The notes beneath the pieces are model-generated. The model saw only the letters and a list, made by a program, of their open reading frames with translations, was not told the DNA's origin and searched no databases. From assembly GCF_000003815.2 (NCBI RefSeq), contig NC_049983.1, positions 14,492,212 through 14,556,211 on the forward strand: a DNA stretch of 64,000 nucleotides, written 5' to 3'. The position numbers were made by a program, and so were the translations under genes. The DNA is from Branchiostoma floridae. Taxonomy: Eukaryota; Chordata; Leptocardii; Amphioxiformes; Branchiostomatidae. Of this stretch, positions 1-12,600 are shown piece by piece. Position 1 is the stretch's first letter, and every line of letters starts with the position of its first letter.

Positions 1-224
1 GACCCGCGGTCGGGCTGAGACCGAGGGTGATACGGAATACACCGTGTTGTATTCTATATTTCTAGCTAAAAACGAAAATGATCTAAATCATTTTCCATTG
101 CCTTCGGCCGTCGGGCGATCCGACCCGCGGTCCGGCTGATACCTTGGGCATTACGAAATACACCGTGTTGTATTCTATTTTTCTGGCTAAAACCTAGAAT
201 GATCTAAATCATTTTGCATTGCCA
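1..224. repeat. Two tandem copies of a 121-bp MITE-like repeat
   Basis: A unit starting GACCCGCGGTC at base 1 recurs at base 122 with a period of 121 bp and scattered substitutions; the first copy is probably cut by the window edge. Both copies share the core ACACCGTGTTGTATTCTA and a short palindrome AATGATCTAAATCATT. No ORF is present. It looks like a non-autonomous interspersed element or satellite. Its family cannot be named from sequence alone. Confidence 0.6.
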
Positions 225-762
225 CAGCTGAGACTCACGCCTTACCCCGACATTACATGCACACACCACACATTTGTGTACATTGATGTTACTCTGAAGT
301 TACACAATGGCAGACGCAGATTTTCTTGAAAGTCTAAAGTACATGTAGATTTTTTAGCAACCAAAATAAATTCACTAAATAAGTTAAAATGACAACACCA
401 TGACAACTAAAATATGTATAAGTCAGCTCTTTGTTATTCAATACAAAAATTGGGGCGACTAATTGTTTAAAAAGTTCCTTTGGAATATCTTATAACTAGC
501 TAAATCCACTTGGTTGCAACTGTTGACAAATGGTCATCTGTTGGGCAGCAATCCGCAGGTACTACCGGTAGTTGATCCCTTGTTGTGTATTGGCAGACAT
601 CCAACAGTTTCTTCTCCAATATACTAAGTACATGTACTTCTTAATGATGTCACCATCCTTATTGCTTTGTATAGTGTCCTGTGGTAAATATGGCTTCAGG
701 TCTTCAAGACAAACATGGAAGTTTCAAACAGACAAAATCACAGTACTTCTACCTTCTACTTG
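225..762. other. Region downstream of RXYLT1, no gene seen
   Basis: About 540 bp of AT-rich sequence lies between the left-edge repeat and the RXYLT1 stop codon. It presumably holds the RXYLT1 3' UTR (minus strand). I found no canonical AATAAA on the minus strand close to the stop and no convincing coding signal. Confidence 0.5.
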
Positions 763-3700
763 TTAAGATTTCTTGGGGAAGAATTTTTGGTTGATGATGC
801 GGAGGAATCGATCCTTCATCTTCCCCTTAAACTTGTTGCACCACTCCAGAACTTTTCTTCTTCTGACAACTTTGTCCTGAGGTGACAACATCCTGTATTC
901 CTCCAGGACTGTAGGAAGTTCACTCCAGTCTTTTACAAAGATGAATGGTGGCTTGTGGTATTTTAGAAGTCTTAGTGGTGCGTTGTCGTATTTGTCATTG
1001 TTTCCACAGGTGCCGGGTGTCATTTTGTCCTCTATGACTGGGATGGAGCCATACTCGCAGGCTTCATAGATACGGTAACACTCTGTGTTCTGTCCTACAG
1101 GACTCAGGGTTAGGTCACTCTGTAACAGAGCTTTTACATACTGTTGTCTGGTTTCAGGTGACTCGTCTGGACTCCATCTGAAACAAGGAAGAAAACAAAA
1201 CAAAACATTACAATATCATACTTCACAACCTTAGGCATGCTTAATTTCGAGTGTACTAGTGGGAATAGTAGAGTCACTGATACTATATTTTAGCACTGTG
1301 ATAATCTAAGTACAGTAGAAAGTACAAGAAGATTCTTTTAACCTGACGTCACCTTCACTTCAGGTAAACCATAAGGTAAGGCACTGTTAAATGTTCTTTG
1401 GCTTAACTTAAAGCACATGCTCCAAATTCAGGGACTGATCAGTGATCAAACTGATCATGCCTTTCCTACAATTTATCAGTATCTCCATGTATGTCATAAT
1501 CTAATGCCTGTGATTTAACTCCATAATGTTTTAAGTTTCCAACTGCACCTATGTCAAAGATGAAGGTCCTTGACTTGATGACCCTGTTTTTCTAGACCAT
1601 GTTTACTACATAATGGCTTTTCTTTGTCTCAGGGGCCTTCAACTTTGACATACAGGTATTACACTCATTACATCACACTGCACATGCACAGTTGGATCAA
1701 TTGAACACTTATTAAGGGAAACCAAACCTCACAGACTCCTTGGTAAAACAAATGGTATACAACAGATCTAAAGTTAAACCACTGATTGTCCAAGACTTAC
1801 TCCTCCCTAGCCTTGATGAAACATTCCTTCTCCAGGTCATGTTTGTTGATGACCCCCATCAGAGTCTGTCTGGAGGAGTTTGGGTACACCGTCCCCACAA
1901 AATTACACAGGTACGGCCGGATACTGTTCACAGGGAAGTCATCCTTGTCTCTTTTGGGAAACTTACGATATCTGAAAAACAAATGATGCAGTATGAATAC
2001 CCAAACAATATTCCTGGGCAGGGATTGAAGTACATATACATTATACTTTGAAATGCATTCATCAAAGATATAACCATCAACTGGGTAATGTTGCGCACTA
2101 CACATATATTGTTTGTTCAATCAGACCATTGTTTATTCATTCATCAGTCAGATCCATTTCATCCAGTCCAGTCTGTCTAGTTACAATTTCAGTCTGACAT
2201 TCTAGTTTCACAATGTTGGATAAAATACAATAAATGACGCTTAAATGTCAAGAATATACTATTTACAGAAATTGATAGTGCACAATTGTACCCTTGTTTA
2301 TGTGACCCTACACAAATGTCCTGTGCACCCACAGTTAAAAATTTGGTGCACAGCTCCAATTTTGGGTGCACAAAAGTGAATATGCACCCAGTATTTTGAG
2401 CCTGGAGTAATATTTAGCCAAACAGTTTCAAAGCATATCCATGAAACTACATGTATTTAAAAAAACTTACGTTGCCACCCCAAGTGGCCACTGGAACACA
2501 GTTTCATCATCCACCCACTTGCTGTCATACACCACAAACAGCAAATCCACCATTCCCCCATTTTTCTTCAGATATGGTTTGATCCAGTCATTATCACACT
2601 GCTCGTTGCCTAGGAGAAAGACTGCCACATTCTGCAGATTGGGGAAGGAGGGGAGGTAATCCAGCCAGATGGTGGCAAACTCGATCTTGGACTGTTCTCT
2701 GCCGTTCAGAACCAGGATGAGGTTTCTGGTGTCGTGTGGTGCTTTACTGGGGATGACTCCTGGTCCTGTTCGGAACCTGGGGCAGGTAACCATAGCAACA
2801 GGTCAAGTTAACAAAACACAGTGTAAACAAATGGACTAGTGCTCAGAGGAAATGAAAGGAAAGTGTTAAGTAGCGAACACTCACTTGAACTTTAATTTGT
2901 AGATTTTCTTGAAACCGTAAGTCCAGATTCCTCCCATCTTCTCCTCCAATGTTCCTCCCAAGATGAACTCCCAGAGATAGAGACCTACCGAAAGATAATT
3001 ATACATAATACATAATAATAATGGAAAAAGGGTAGAGATATGCTACTGTGCATTGTCTTTCCTTCAAAATCAGCACTACCAAAAATCATATGAGAACTTA
3101 GATTACACATACGCATCTTACTCTAGGGACTAGACATTCTGGAGAAATTCTGCAGAAGCTATAACTTATCCCCTACACAGCAAAGTAAAGGTTATGGTTA
3201 GAGTGAAGTCTATCCCATCTGCTCCACAGGTTTTATCTTCCCTCTGACTTCATAACCTTCAACAGCCTGTGTGAAATTCCACCGGTACAAGACACAATAC
3301 CAGAGCTGCAAATGTAAACCTTTTCTGACATTCACACTGTTGATAGGTCCTTTTCAATAAGTAATGCTCTTCAGTGGTCTGATGCACAAAAAGTTATTAG
3401 GCTAATTATGTTACATTTCCAAACCAGGGCCCAGCCGGGCTGTCTGTAGAAACCTTGGAGAACCTTGACCCACTTTTTTTACCTACATGTAGTTTTGAAT
3501 ACTACTCACCAATAGCAGCTTTACCCCACACTTCAATCTCAAACTCATCAGTTGTAGAGTTCTTCTTCTTGTTGAACTTCTTGCCAAAGTCCAGGTCCTT
3601 GTTCCAGTCCCAGCTGACTTCTTTTTTCTTGGGTGCGACTGTCTTGATCCTGTTCTTCTCAAACTCCTCCCCCCAGGGGTTCCACTCATCCTCACCACCC

Positions 3701-4467
3701 TTCTGTTGGGACCTTCTGTTGATCAGCTCTTCTTCATTTGGTAAGTTTTCCTTCCCTGTTGGGAATGCAGAAACCAACACAATGAGCTTCTCATAAGCTC
3801 AGGACGCATGTGCTGTAACAGTAATTCCAGGTAATATGTCATAAGGTGTAAAAACCTGTTAAGGTGCAAGTCAAAACATTGGTCGAGACAAGGAATGTTT
3901 TCTTTTTTTGGAACCAATACCTTTGACATATTACCTAGAATTTCTGTCGCCATACATGTGTCCTGATGATTCATGAGTGATTAAAGCCTTAATTAAAACA
4001 ATACTGGATGGCATTGACAAGGATTCTTTCAACCCAAGGACGTTATTCAACGCTTTTCAACCTCCTTTCTTGGACATGATCAAGCCACTAGCAACAAGTG
4101 ATTTCTGACGTCTGTAGAAACATATGCTTGCTCCTAAAGGTGTGGCCCAATAGTAATGCCACGACGCAAACCCATTGTTACCCTCCATTCACACAAATAC
4201 CACAGGCTTTAATTCCCAAAGCCAACAGAGATTATATCCTGATGCATCTGTACTGAGTGAGATAGCAACATGCAACACCACCTCTACACAACTACAAGTT
4301 TTGTACACTCCAAGCAATGTACTACACCAGAACACCTTACCGCGAGGACTAATTTTATCTACATCACCCTTCCAGTTCCTAGAAAGTAAGATGTAAGCCG
4401 TATAGAAGGTCAGGAGACAGTAGATGCCGACAGCTACAAGTACAACTCTTCTCACTGTCAATCTCAT
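763..4467 (-). CDS. RXYLT1: Ribitol xylosyltransferase 1 (TMEM5), complete, 6 exons
   Basis: Golgi type II membrane glycosyltransferase. In the known family it adds xylose from UDP-xylose to ribitol-5-phosphate on the core M3 O-mannosyl glycan of alpha-dystroglycan, working with fukutin and FKRP. Exons in coding order: 4341-4467, 3510-3755, 2885-2984, 2471-2776, 1801-1971, 763-1177. All have GT/AG sites and the frame is continuous, giving 454 aa (human protein about 443). Residues 8-28 form one hydrophobic signal anchor after a short basic cytoplasmic tail. The stem is lysine-rich. The catalytic half carries [23 protein letters not shown] and, in the last exon, [20 protein letters not shown] and IPVIED, typical of exostosin-like GT47-type C-termini. 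It is divergent from THUMPD3. A 4-codon upstream ORF overlaps the start (see findings). Confidence 0.93.
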
Positions 4468-4930
4468 CTTGCCATTTTTATTGTAGTCGGCTAAAATCGC
4501 TCATTGTGTGTGCCTGTTTAAGAAAACATACAGACGTTTGTAAATAAATCATCAGCAAAATACGAGGTATATTCAAATAATTTATTCGTAATTGCTTATT
4601 TTTTCACGTTCTTAAAACTATAATAATCTCAGCAATATCGAATTTTTGATAGATAAAATGTCGAATTTTGACAGGCATAACATACTTATAGCATAGGCAG
4701 TCCTAAAAGCAGGAGATGTTTGGAATAGCTCATTAGAAATCGAAGGGGTTCAACTTCAACCTCACAAACATAAATATTTGGGTAAAATCTGCAAATTTCG
4801 ATAAAGTTGCCCAAGCTATTCGTTGATTTGAGGATATCTAATTGTGTTGACTATTAAATGTGTTGCGTAGAGTGTAAAGATTGTTGGCAACTTTCAGGGG
4901 AAAAGAAAAGTGGCACAGTCAAATTTCAAG
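4468..4930. promoter_or_regulatory. Divergent promoter between RXYLT1 and THUMPD3
   Basis: The 463 bp between the two ATGs must hold both 5' UTRs and both promoters, because the genes are transcribed away from each other. The sequence is AT-rich in the middle. No TATA box is clearly positioned for either gene. Bidirectionality is inferred from geometry only. Confidence 0.6.
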
Positions 4931-7900
4931 ATGGCTTCCCTGGACGTCGAAGGTATCGGCTGCTGCGTGGTTCAAAACGAAGATTTGATCCGTATCGACG
5001 CCACAGTCACGTCTGGTCTGGAGCAGATAGCGAAGGAGGAGGTGGAGGAAAAACTAGGCACAAAAGTGGTGAAGCGACGAGGTCGCATCAGGTTCGATAC
5101 GCCATACAAAGACTTCGCTCACAAGGTATGTGCCCCCTCCCCAACTCTACTTCTGACCACGTGCTTTTGGGGTTTTCTTCAACCACCAGTAATTTCTTAT
5201 CGCAGTTAACGTCATGAGCCACTACTCAAATTGCTGCCTTTGGAGATCGTAGCATCATGTACCAGTGCAAGAAGTGTTACCGGAACGCAACCGCATTATC
5301 GTATCAGCTGAAGTTTGTTTGGACTTTTCCCTTGATCCATATGTTTACTCACCACAGATCCAAAGTCTTCGCACCTTGGAAAATCTCCACGTGGTTGTAG
5401 CTGACTTTGAGAAGGAGGGTCTGGCAACAGACAGTGACAAGGTAATGAAAAATCATGTCTAGAAAACACTGGATTTACCAGAAGTTAGATATTTGTGGAA
5501 TAAGCTACTGAGTTCACCAGTCAAAGGCGAAGGCCCAGACTAGTAGATATTACAAAATATTATATATTACAAAATTTGAAAGTGTAAATCATGCTTGTGA
5601 AATACAATGTCTGAAATGATGCATTAGGTTATGTATGAGCCTTGTCTATTGTATGATTGTTATGATTTAAATGTCATGACTTCAGTTCCTGTGTAAATTT
5701 TGTGATACCAAAGGAACAGGAACCAGTAAATATCTTTGCCCATGTTCCTTTACACAGGATGCAGTACTTAAGCACTTCTACCAGCTTGCAAAAACCTTTG
5801 ACTGGGGTCCTGCTGTGTGCGCTTGGAAAACCTTCACAGGTGCCTTCCCTCATGAGCCAGGTCCTCCCAAGAAGAAACAGAAAATCCAGGACTCAGCCAA
5901 AGATACGTCCAAGATGCTGGAGAGGTATGAGAACATCATCTCAAGAGAAGAGATGGATGGACCAGACTCGGACAAGACTCAGGATGAAGCTGCAGAGAGA
6001 ACAGAATCAGTACTTTCAGAGGATGCACAGGACTCTGGTACAGCCAAGGTAGCGACTCAGGAAAAAGGAATGTCGAAAATGGAAATCTTCCCACTCCAGG
6101 CAGATACACAGACTAGCAGTGGTGTTCAGAATGTAGCTACAAATGTCAAGGACAAAGCCTCTTCTCCTTGTACAAATCTATCAACTGATGACCAAGATGG
6201 CACAGACACTGTACCTGCAGCAGTTGAAAATCATGGCCCACTGAAGCCCAAGTTTCGAGTAACCTGCAACAGGGGCGGAGCCAAGCACAGCTTCACCTCC
6301 ATGGATGCGGCCAGGCACTTCGGCGGTGGGATCAACGATGACCTGGGCTGGCCTGTGGACTTGACAAAGTTTGACATCGAGGTTGTGTTGAACATCTATG
6401 GGGACCAGGTCACAGTGATGATAGCACTGACTAAGGGGAGTCTACACAGGAGGAACATTCAACACTTTGGACCAACAACTCTAAGGTCTACTATAGTCAA
6501 TAGTATGCTGAGGTCAGTGTGTCTTGCCTTTATCAAAGAATAGCATGCTGCTAGGTAGCTATGACTATAAAGTAAAGGAGGGAAACATTAGATAGTCATG
6601 AATATGAATTTGTATTTATCCAGATGAGTAGATAAATGAAGATGTATTGACTGGAAAGTTTCTATTGTTCTCTTGTTTTGTGTTGAACTTTTGTTTACGT
6701 GACATCTGACATGTGCCATTCTGCTCCCCTTGCAGAATAGCTAATGTACAGGCTGGAGAAGTCATTTGTGACCCAATGTGTGGAAGTGGAGCCATCTCTA
6801 TAGAGGTAATAAAACTGGAAATCAGCACAAATGCTTATATTCTATTACATATACACAATGTACCTGTGATCTTACTGTGCAATACTTGGACTTGATATAT
6901 CTACACAATGTATTAAAGAGCCTCTTGATACCCCACCGTAAAGATTATGATATTTCTGCATATATATTTTCAGATTATCTTACTGTATGTTAACACTCTG
7001 CATGGATTTAGTGCTGATGGTTACTAACCAGTATGTCCGTAGGGTGGTCTTGATTTCCGGCAGTGCCTGCACCTGTCAGGAGACAACCATGAGTGTGCCT
7101 GTCCCCGCACCAGGGCTAACATTGCCACTATCAACAACCAGAGGAGGAGGAGCGGACAGTAAGTCATGACAACCTTAATAAAACTCATTTGTTCAACCTT
7201 TGTATAACTCTGTCACATTCCACAGAATTTCATAGAAAAGCAGAATTGTTTTCTGTACCTTTTGGACATTGTACTTGTATTCTACAGAGGAGTTCTGCCT
7301 GTGGACACCCTGAGGTGGGATGTGGGGAACCTTCCACTCAGAGATGAGACTGTGGATGTCTTCATAACCGACATGGTCAGTGCTGGGTTTTTGTACATTA
7401 TATCTCTTTCAAATGTAAAAATGCTATCCTTATTCTTTAATTCATCTATTGATTTGTTAGGTTTCATGATGCACTCCCCTATACAAAAACTAATGTTGTT
7501 GTTTTTTTCTTCTTGACTGTTCCTGGCAGCCATTTGGAAAACGGTGAGCATTTTTATCCTTGTTATTTTACTACTAAGAAACGAACATTGAGAAGACTTG
7601 TCCTTGTTATTCATCGAGTTTCCAGTCATTACTGAGAAAAAACACTTGCTGGTTCAAACACTGACATAACTGTGTATTTTTCCCCACAGACATGGGTCTA
7701 AGCAGGGGAACTGGGAGTTGTACCGGCGGACAGTACGTGACATGGCCCGAGTCTGCCGCTACGCTACAGGCAGGGCTGTCTTACTCACAGAGGACAAGAA
7801 GTGTCTGAACAAGGTGGGGCAAGAAATGAGAATTAGAACTTTGATTACTGAATGCTTAATGCATTCTTCCATATCTTTTCTTTTAGAACATTACATCTCA

Positions 7901-8592
7901 ATAAGGACTGTCTCAAAGTTCGCTACATCCTGGGATGGAAATTGGCAAAGATTTTCAGGCTATCCATCCCAAAAATATGACATGAAAACAATTTTTTTCA
8001 GTTGAAAATGACAGATTTAACAATAAAAGATCAAAAACATTGGCTTCCAATTTCCAATTTACTTCTAGTTAAATTTGCCTTTTCCTCAGCAAAGCTTTAG
8101 CCACTAATCTCAGCTACTAGTAGTAGCTTATAAGCTTTGAAAAAAGGCCTGCAATAGGTGCCTCTTCCTTCCCCTCATAGTCAGTGGGACTTCTTGAAAT
8201 TTAAAACTAGAGACAGCCTAATTTTGTATTGAATTTTCCTCTGGCAGGTCTTAACTGAATACGACTCCCTGTGGTCCAAGAAGCTGGTGCTGTTCATCAA
8301 GATGGGAGGCCTGGATGCGGCTATCTACCAGCTCAAGCGGACCAACAATCCCTTCCCAAAGTTCCTTGAGCACAAGCTTCTCTCCAGTAAGAGGAAACAG
8401 AAGAAGATGGGGATACCCCGGAGTGAGAGGGTGGGAGAGCCAATCACAGAGCAGCTGGGGGAGCCAATCACAGAACAGCTGGAGGAGCCAATCACAGAAC
8501 AGCCAGGGGTGAACACGGGAGAGGAGGGGATGGAAGAGAATTTGGGAAAACAGACAGAGGAGACTCCAGTTAGCAGTGACACCTCCACATAA
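4931..8592 (+). CDS. THUMPD3: tRNA (guanine-N2)-methyltransferase THUMPD3, complete, 9 exons
   Basis: SAM-dependent Rossmann methyltransferase with a THUMP RNA-binding domain. The family makes m2G at positions 6/7 of tRNAs with TRMT112 as partner. Exons: 4931-5125, 5358-5441, 5758-6512, 6736-6805, 7043-7158, 7288-7375, 7530-7543, 7690-7813, 8248-8592. The frame is continuous throughout, giving 596 aa (human about 507). The start is the ATG in AAGATGGCT; a longer frame upstream would need a GTG start. The THUMP region spans roughly residues 230-340 (FRVTCNRGGAKHSF). The SAM motif VICDPMCGSGAISIE is near 354-368 and the catalytic DMPFGKR at 435-441, the latter split by a 14-nt exon. Extra length comes from an acidic, low-complexity linker (about 120-225) and a repeat-bearing C-terminal tail. 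Confidence 0.95.
8437..8508 (+). repeat. Coding 24-bp x3 tandem repeat in THUMPD3 tail
   Basis: Three 24-bp units encode EPITEQLG, EPITEQLE and EPITEQPG (residues about 546-569). The nucleotide copies are nearly identical, which suggests recent expansion. The repeat lies in the non-catalytic C-terminal tail, after the Rossmann fold. Confidence 0.9.
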
Positions 8593-9631
8593 AGGGATGA
8601 TTTCAATTGGCTTTTGTTCTCAACCAGCATGGATATACTCCTCTAATAGAGAAGACATGCTTGCTTTTCTATACGCAATTTCGCTCATACATTTTTGTAT
8701 TGTAGTATGTCCACAAGCAGATGTTACAATATGAAATTGTTATGGATCAATGTGCCAATATTGCTTGTATTTATTCTTGATACACAAGAACACTCTGAAA
8801 ACAGTGTTTATGTAGGGTGCACAATACTTGGTGAAGAGAAGCATTAGAACCAGGAACTCTTGAAAATTCTTTGCTTAAAAGCTAACTAGTAGCATTAATC
8901 TTTAATTCTGTTTGGCAGAATCCGATCATTATTTCCAGTTTGAAGAACAATGCACATGCAGCCAAGAGTGGTTTTGTGTCTTTAATACAAAAATTAAAAG
9001 GAAAGTGTGTACAGTCTTCCACAAATAGCAGCATCAGCACATACACATGTATAAGGTACACATTGCACAGGTTTATAATATAAGTATATAATGTGTATGA
9101 TACAACATCTAACAGACAAAAGTGTTTGTTTGCCAAGTTTTTAAGAGTGTGACTGAACAATGGTTTTAGACAAGATTGTTAGTCTTGTGAGATTCAGAGC
9201 AGCATCAGTTTTGACTTGTCAGCAACAGTGCATTGTGAACGTCCTCTGCATGTTTGCTATACAGTATAACACTTCATTTTTTTGCAGCAAGCCATCATCC
9301 ATACCTTCCCAGTTCACTGGTGTGTCAGACAAATCGAATTACATAGAAAAGTAAGTAGGACCTTAAGATTTACAAGATATTAAACAAACCTTAAGAAAGG
9401 TAATAAAGTTTCCACGGGTGATAGAGATATATGCAGCATTCAATAACAATAAGATATCTTACAAATGCATTGTGTTGCAAGTGTTTATGAGTATTTCTCA
9501 AAAATATTCCACTTTCAGAATCGCTTGATTTATGTACATTTACAAGCACTTGACGACCAAGACTCATTGTGGTTTACATGTATGTAATATTTGGTGCAAT
9601 AGAATAAATATACTGGGCTATTATTTCTCCC
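8593..9631. other. Convergent 3' region of THUMPD3 and CNBD2
   Basis: About 1 kb lies between the two stop codons and should contain both 3' UTRs. It is AT-rich. Small ORFs here have no family resemblance. No repeat or RNA gene was recognised. Confidence 0.6.
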
Positions 9632-12600
9632 CTAGTGGTTTTCTACAATTGAGTTCCATTTCCTGCCGTCGTGTAGATGAGGCAGGATAGTTTTGGGCGG
9701 CCTGGCCTGTAGTTCCCGCATGGTTGTGTGGAGAGACTTCAGCCGGTAGTCCCGCCAGTTCACGTGCTTCTGCAGGCTGCGCTGCATCTCCTGCTCGCTA
9801 GGGTACGGGTTCTCCTGGACACAAAAACAACCTTGAGTTTTCTTGCCTAGCTTGCAAGCCAGAAGAAAAATAAGGAAATAGCCATGACAGAAATGTTTCT
9901 GTATAAGGATGTGTTCAAATATTCTACTTTCTTGTCACCAAACATCGTTATGTAAAGACGACGAGAAAAAACTCGAAAGAAATGTCACAAAGTGTTACAA
10001 ACATGTTGCTGAACCGACAAGAGGCGTTACTCACGTCTTCCTTCATCTTGTTGATGACCTGTACGGGAGCGTTGTCTAAGAAGAACTTTTTGGACAGCGT
10101 GAGGACCTCCGCACCGTCACTTACCAAGATCAGGCTGGGCTGGTTGTCAAACACCATGTCAACTAGACCCTGAAGAACAACGTTCAGATGACATGTAGAT
10201 TCTACTCTTATTCTTAATCAAAGTATATCCATTACACAGAACAAACGTGCAACGCAAAACTACACCATGTATACGTATTCCTTTTGACGGTGGTCGATAG
10301 CGGAATCAGCTTGTATTATGACTATCTGTAGAGTTAAGCTTGTAATAAGACGTCCTGTAAGTTTAACATTTATGTGAACCTTAATTGTCAAAAACGGTGG
10401 GATGAAAGTTATCTGCACTCACGAAGACTCCTCTTCTATTTAAGGACTTGATCTTGACAAAGACCGGCTTGTCTTGGATCTGTGAAGTCATGCTCTGGTC
10501 ATCCTGAATCTGTAATCAACAATAAACGAAACAAATGACAATCATTGACATTACATTAAGCATATACAACAGTTTGTTACAGATTCTAGAATCGTAATTT
10601 GTATAAGTGTGTTGTCATCCCAACGAACAATAAGTCATTAGGCTGCTACGAAAGCGCATTTAGCATCAAGAAACTTGATCGCAAAAATTTTTGAGACCAA
10701 AAGTCAGCTACACGGCAACTTTGTACCTGTTCTTGTAGGATGATACTTTCCAGTGACTTGAGAACGCTGTCCTTAGACTCCGGCGTCTCTTCCTTAGTGT
10801 CGATGTTGATTTCCGGTCTCTCCAACTGCCGGACCCGCCAACTGCCCTTCCTCATCTCCGCCTTCCTCCGCTTGAAGTCTATAAACCTCTCCCTCAGGAA
10901 GTGGTGGTGGTCTCTCTTCTTGTTCTTCTGTCCCAGGTCCTTCAGCAACTTGATTGTCATGTCTAGGTGTTATGAGAAAAGACATGGACTGTAGGATATG
11001 AAGTCTTGTACATAGAAATGTCTTTAAAAAGGCACAATTTACTGATAGTCACTTTTACCGTCGTTTGCATATGTTAAGTTTTATTAGTAGATTGCATTAC
11101 AGGAGCTGATTGTACTTTGAGTGAAAATTTGTGGCAGGCAACCCCAATGTACCTATTTTCGGCATTTCGTCTTTTGGTGGCGTGCTTTCCTTTGGTTCCA
11201 CCATCTGCAACTTCTTTAACACAGAACAGCTTCCCTGTATAAAATGACAGAACGATGTCAATGGAATGTCAATAGCATGGGACCATGAAGTTCGAACTCG
11301 TCAAAAATGTGAACGCAAAAATGTGAACTCATAAAATTGTGAACGCACGAATTGTGTGTTCAGGGGTGGAAATCACACGCAATAGAACTGTTTGTGTTCA
11401 GATTTGCATGAAGCGTAACTTGATTTACATCAAATAGAAGAATTTCTTTATCCGTGTGCTTGATGAAAGGAATACTAGCATCTTACCGACTTGATGACGT
11501 AGATCCAGTCGGAGTCAGTGCTGTCCTTCACTAAGACCGTCCCTCGTCTGAGAAACAAATGCATTGGTTAGGGAGTTATTGGCACGGACACAACGTTAGG
11601 CTTAGTTTTGAAGGTCAAAACCTTAGATTTTGTCATGAAAACACAGCGTATTACGGGGATTCTTGTGATAATTGCGATAGCAAAACAGTGCAGATCGAGG
11701 AATTTTTTACGGATAAAACAAAATATATGGCAACAAGAAGTGCATTGTAAAGTCATTTTTCACAAGCGTCAATATGAGATACAATGATTCTGTAAAATGC
11801 CACCCAGTACCTGATATAGCTGAATGTCATTTTCTTTGGAACTTTGTGCAACATCTGCAGAGGCCATCCTCTCATAAACCGCAGGCTCCTGTCAAGGAAT
11901 GGAGAAATGGAGAAAATGGATTATTTGTGAGTGTGCTGTGACTAGTAGTAGGCATCCTTCCATCTACTGTGACTACTTGGTAGGAAATTCTAGGAATATG
12001 CACAGCAAAGTATCCAAGTCTTTGTCAAGTTGAATATGTCGCTTTTCGGTCGACACCACGGAAACGGAATTCATCAAAAGACTTTCGTAGACTTACCCTA
12101 AAAATGCAACTTGAGCCTGCTCCTGTTGGGTGAGACCTTTAGTCCTCGCGATCCTTTCGAAATCCTGTGAAGAGATTGACTTTATTTCGCAATTCCATCG
12201 AGATGCGGGTATTTCGGAAATCTAATCTTTTCACACAGTTTCAAAGATATAGCCAAGTAACAAACGTTAAAAATAGTTATTTTTCAGTCTTTGTACCAAG
12301 TGACTAAACCAATCTCCTTTCACTGTTTCAAACGGCTAAATGTGAAAATGATATATAACCTATCATTGTCGTGTATAGGTTGCTGCATTCTAAAATTCAC
12401 AGTTGACTCACCCGTCGTTGTATGTGGAGAAGTTCTATCGTCTTCTTAGCTATTATTGTGCTGCATTCTAAAATTCACAGTTGACTCACCCGTCGTTGTA
12501 TGTGGAGAAGTTCTATCGTCTTCTTAGCTATTATTGTGCTGGTGTGAGTCGTGCCGTCCAGTATGGCCTTGTCCTGTTGGTAATGGAATAGATCAAGCCA

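Noticed and set aside
1740-2051. Plus-strand ORFs across the RXYLT1 exons
   Set aside because: They are antisense shadows of RXYLT1 exon 5, whose frame and splice sites fit the known protein.
4910-4930. Seven-residue N-terminal extension of THUMPD3
   Set aside because: It needs a GTG start; the ATG at 4931 is in a better context and matches the family N-terminus.
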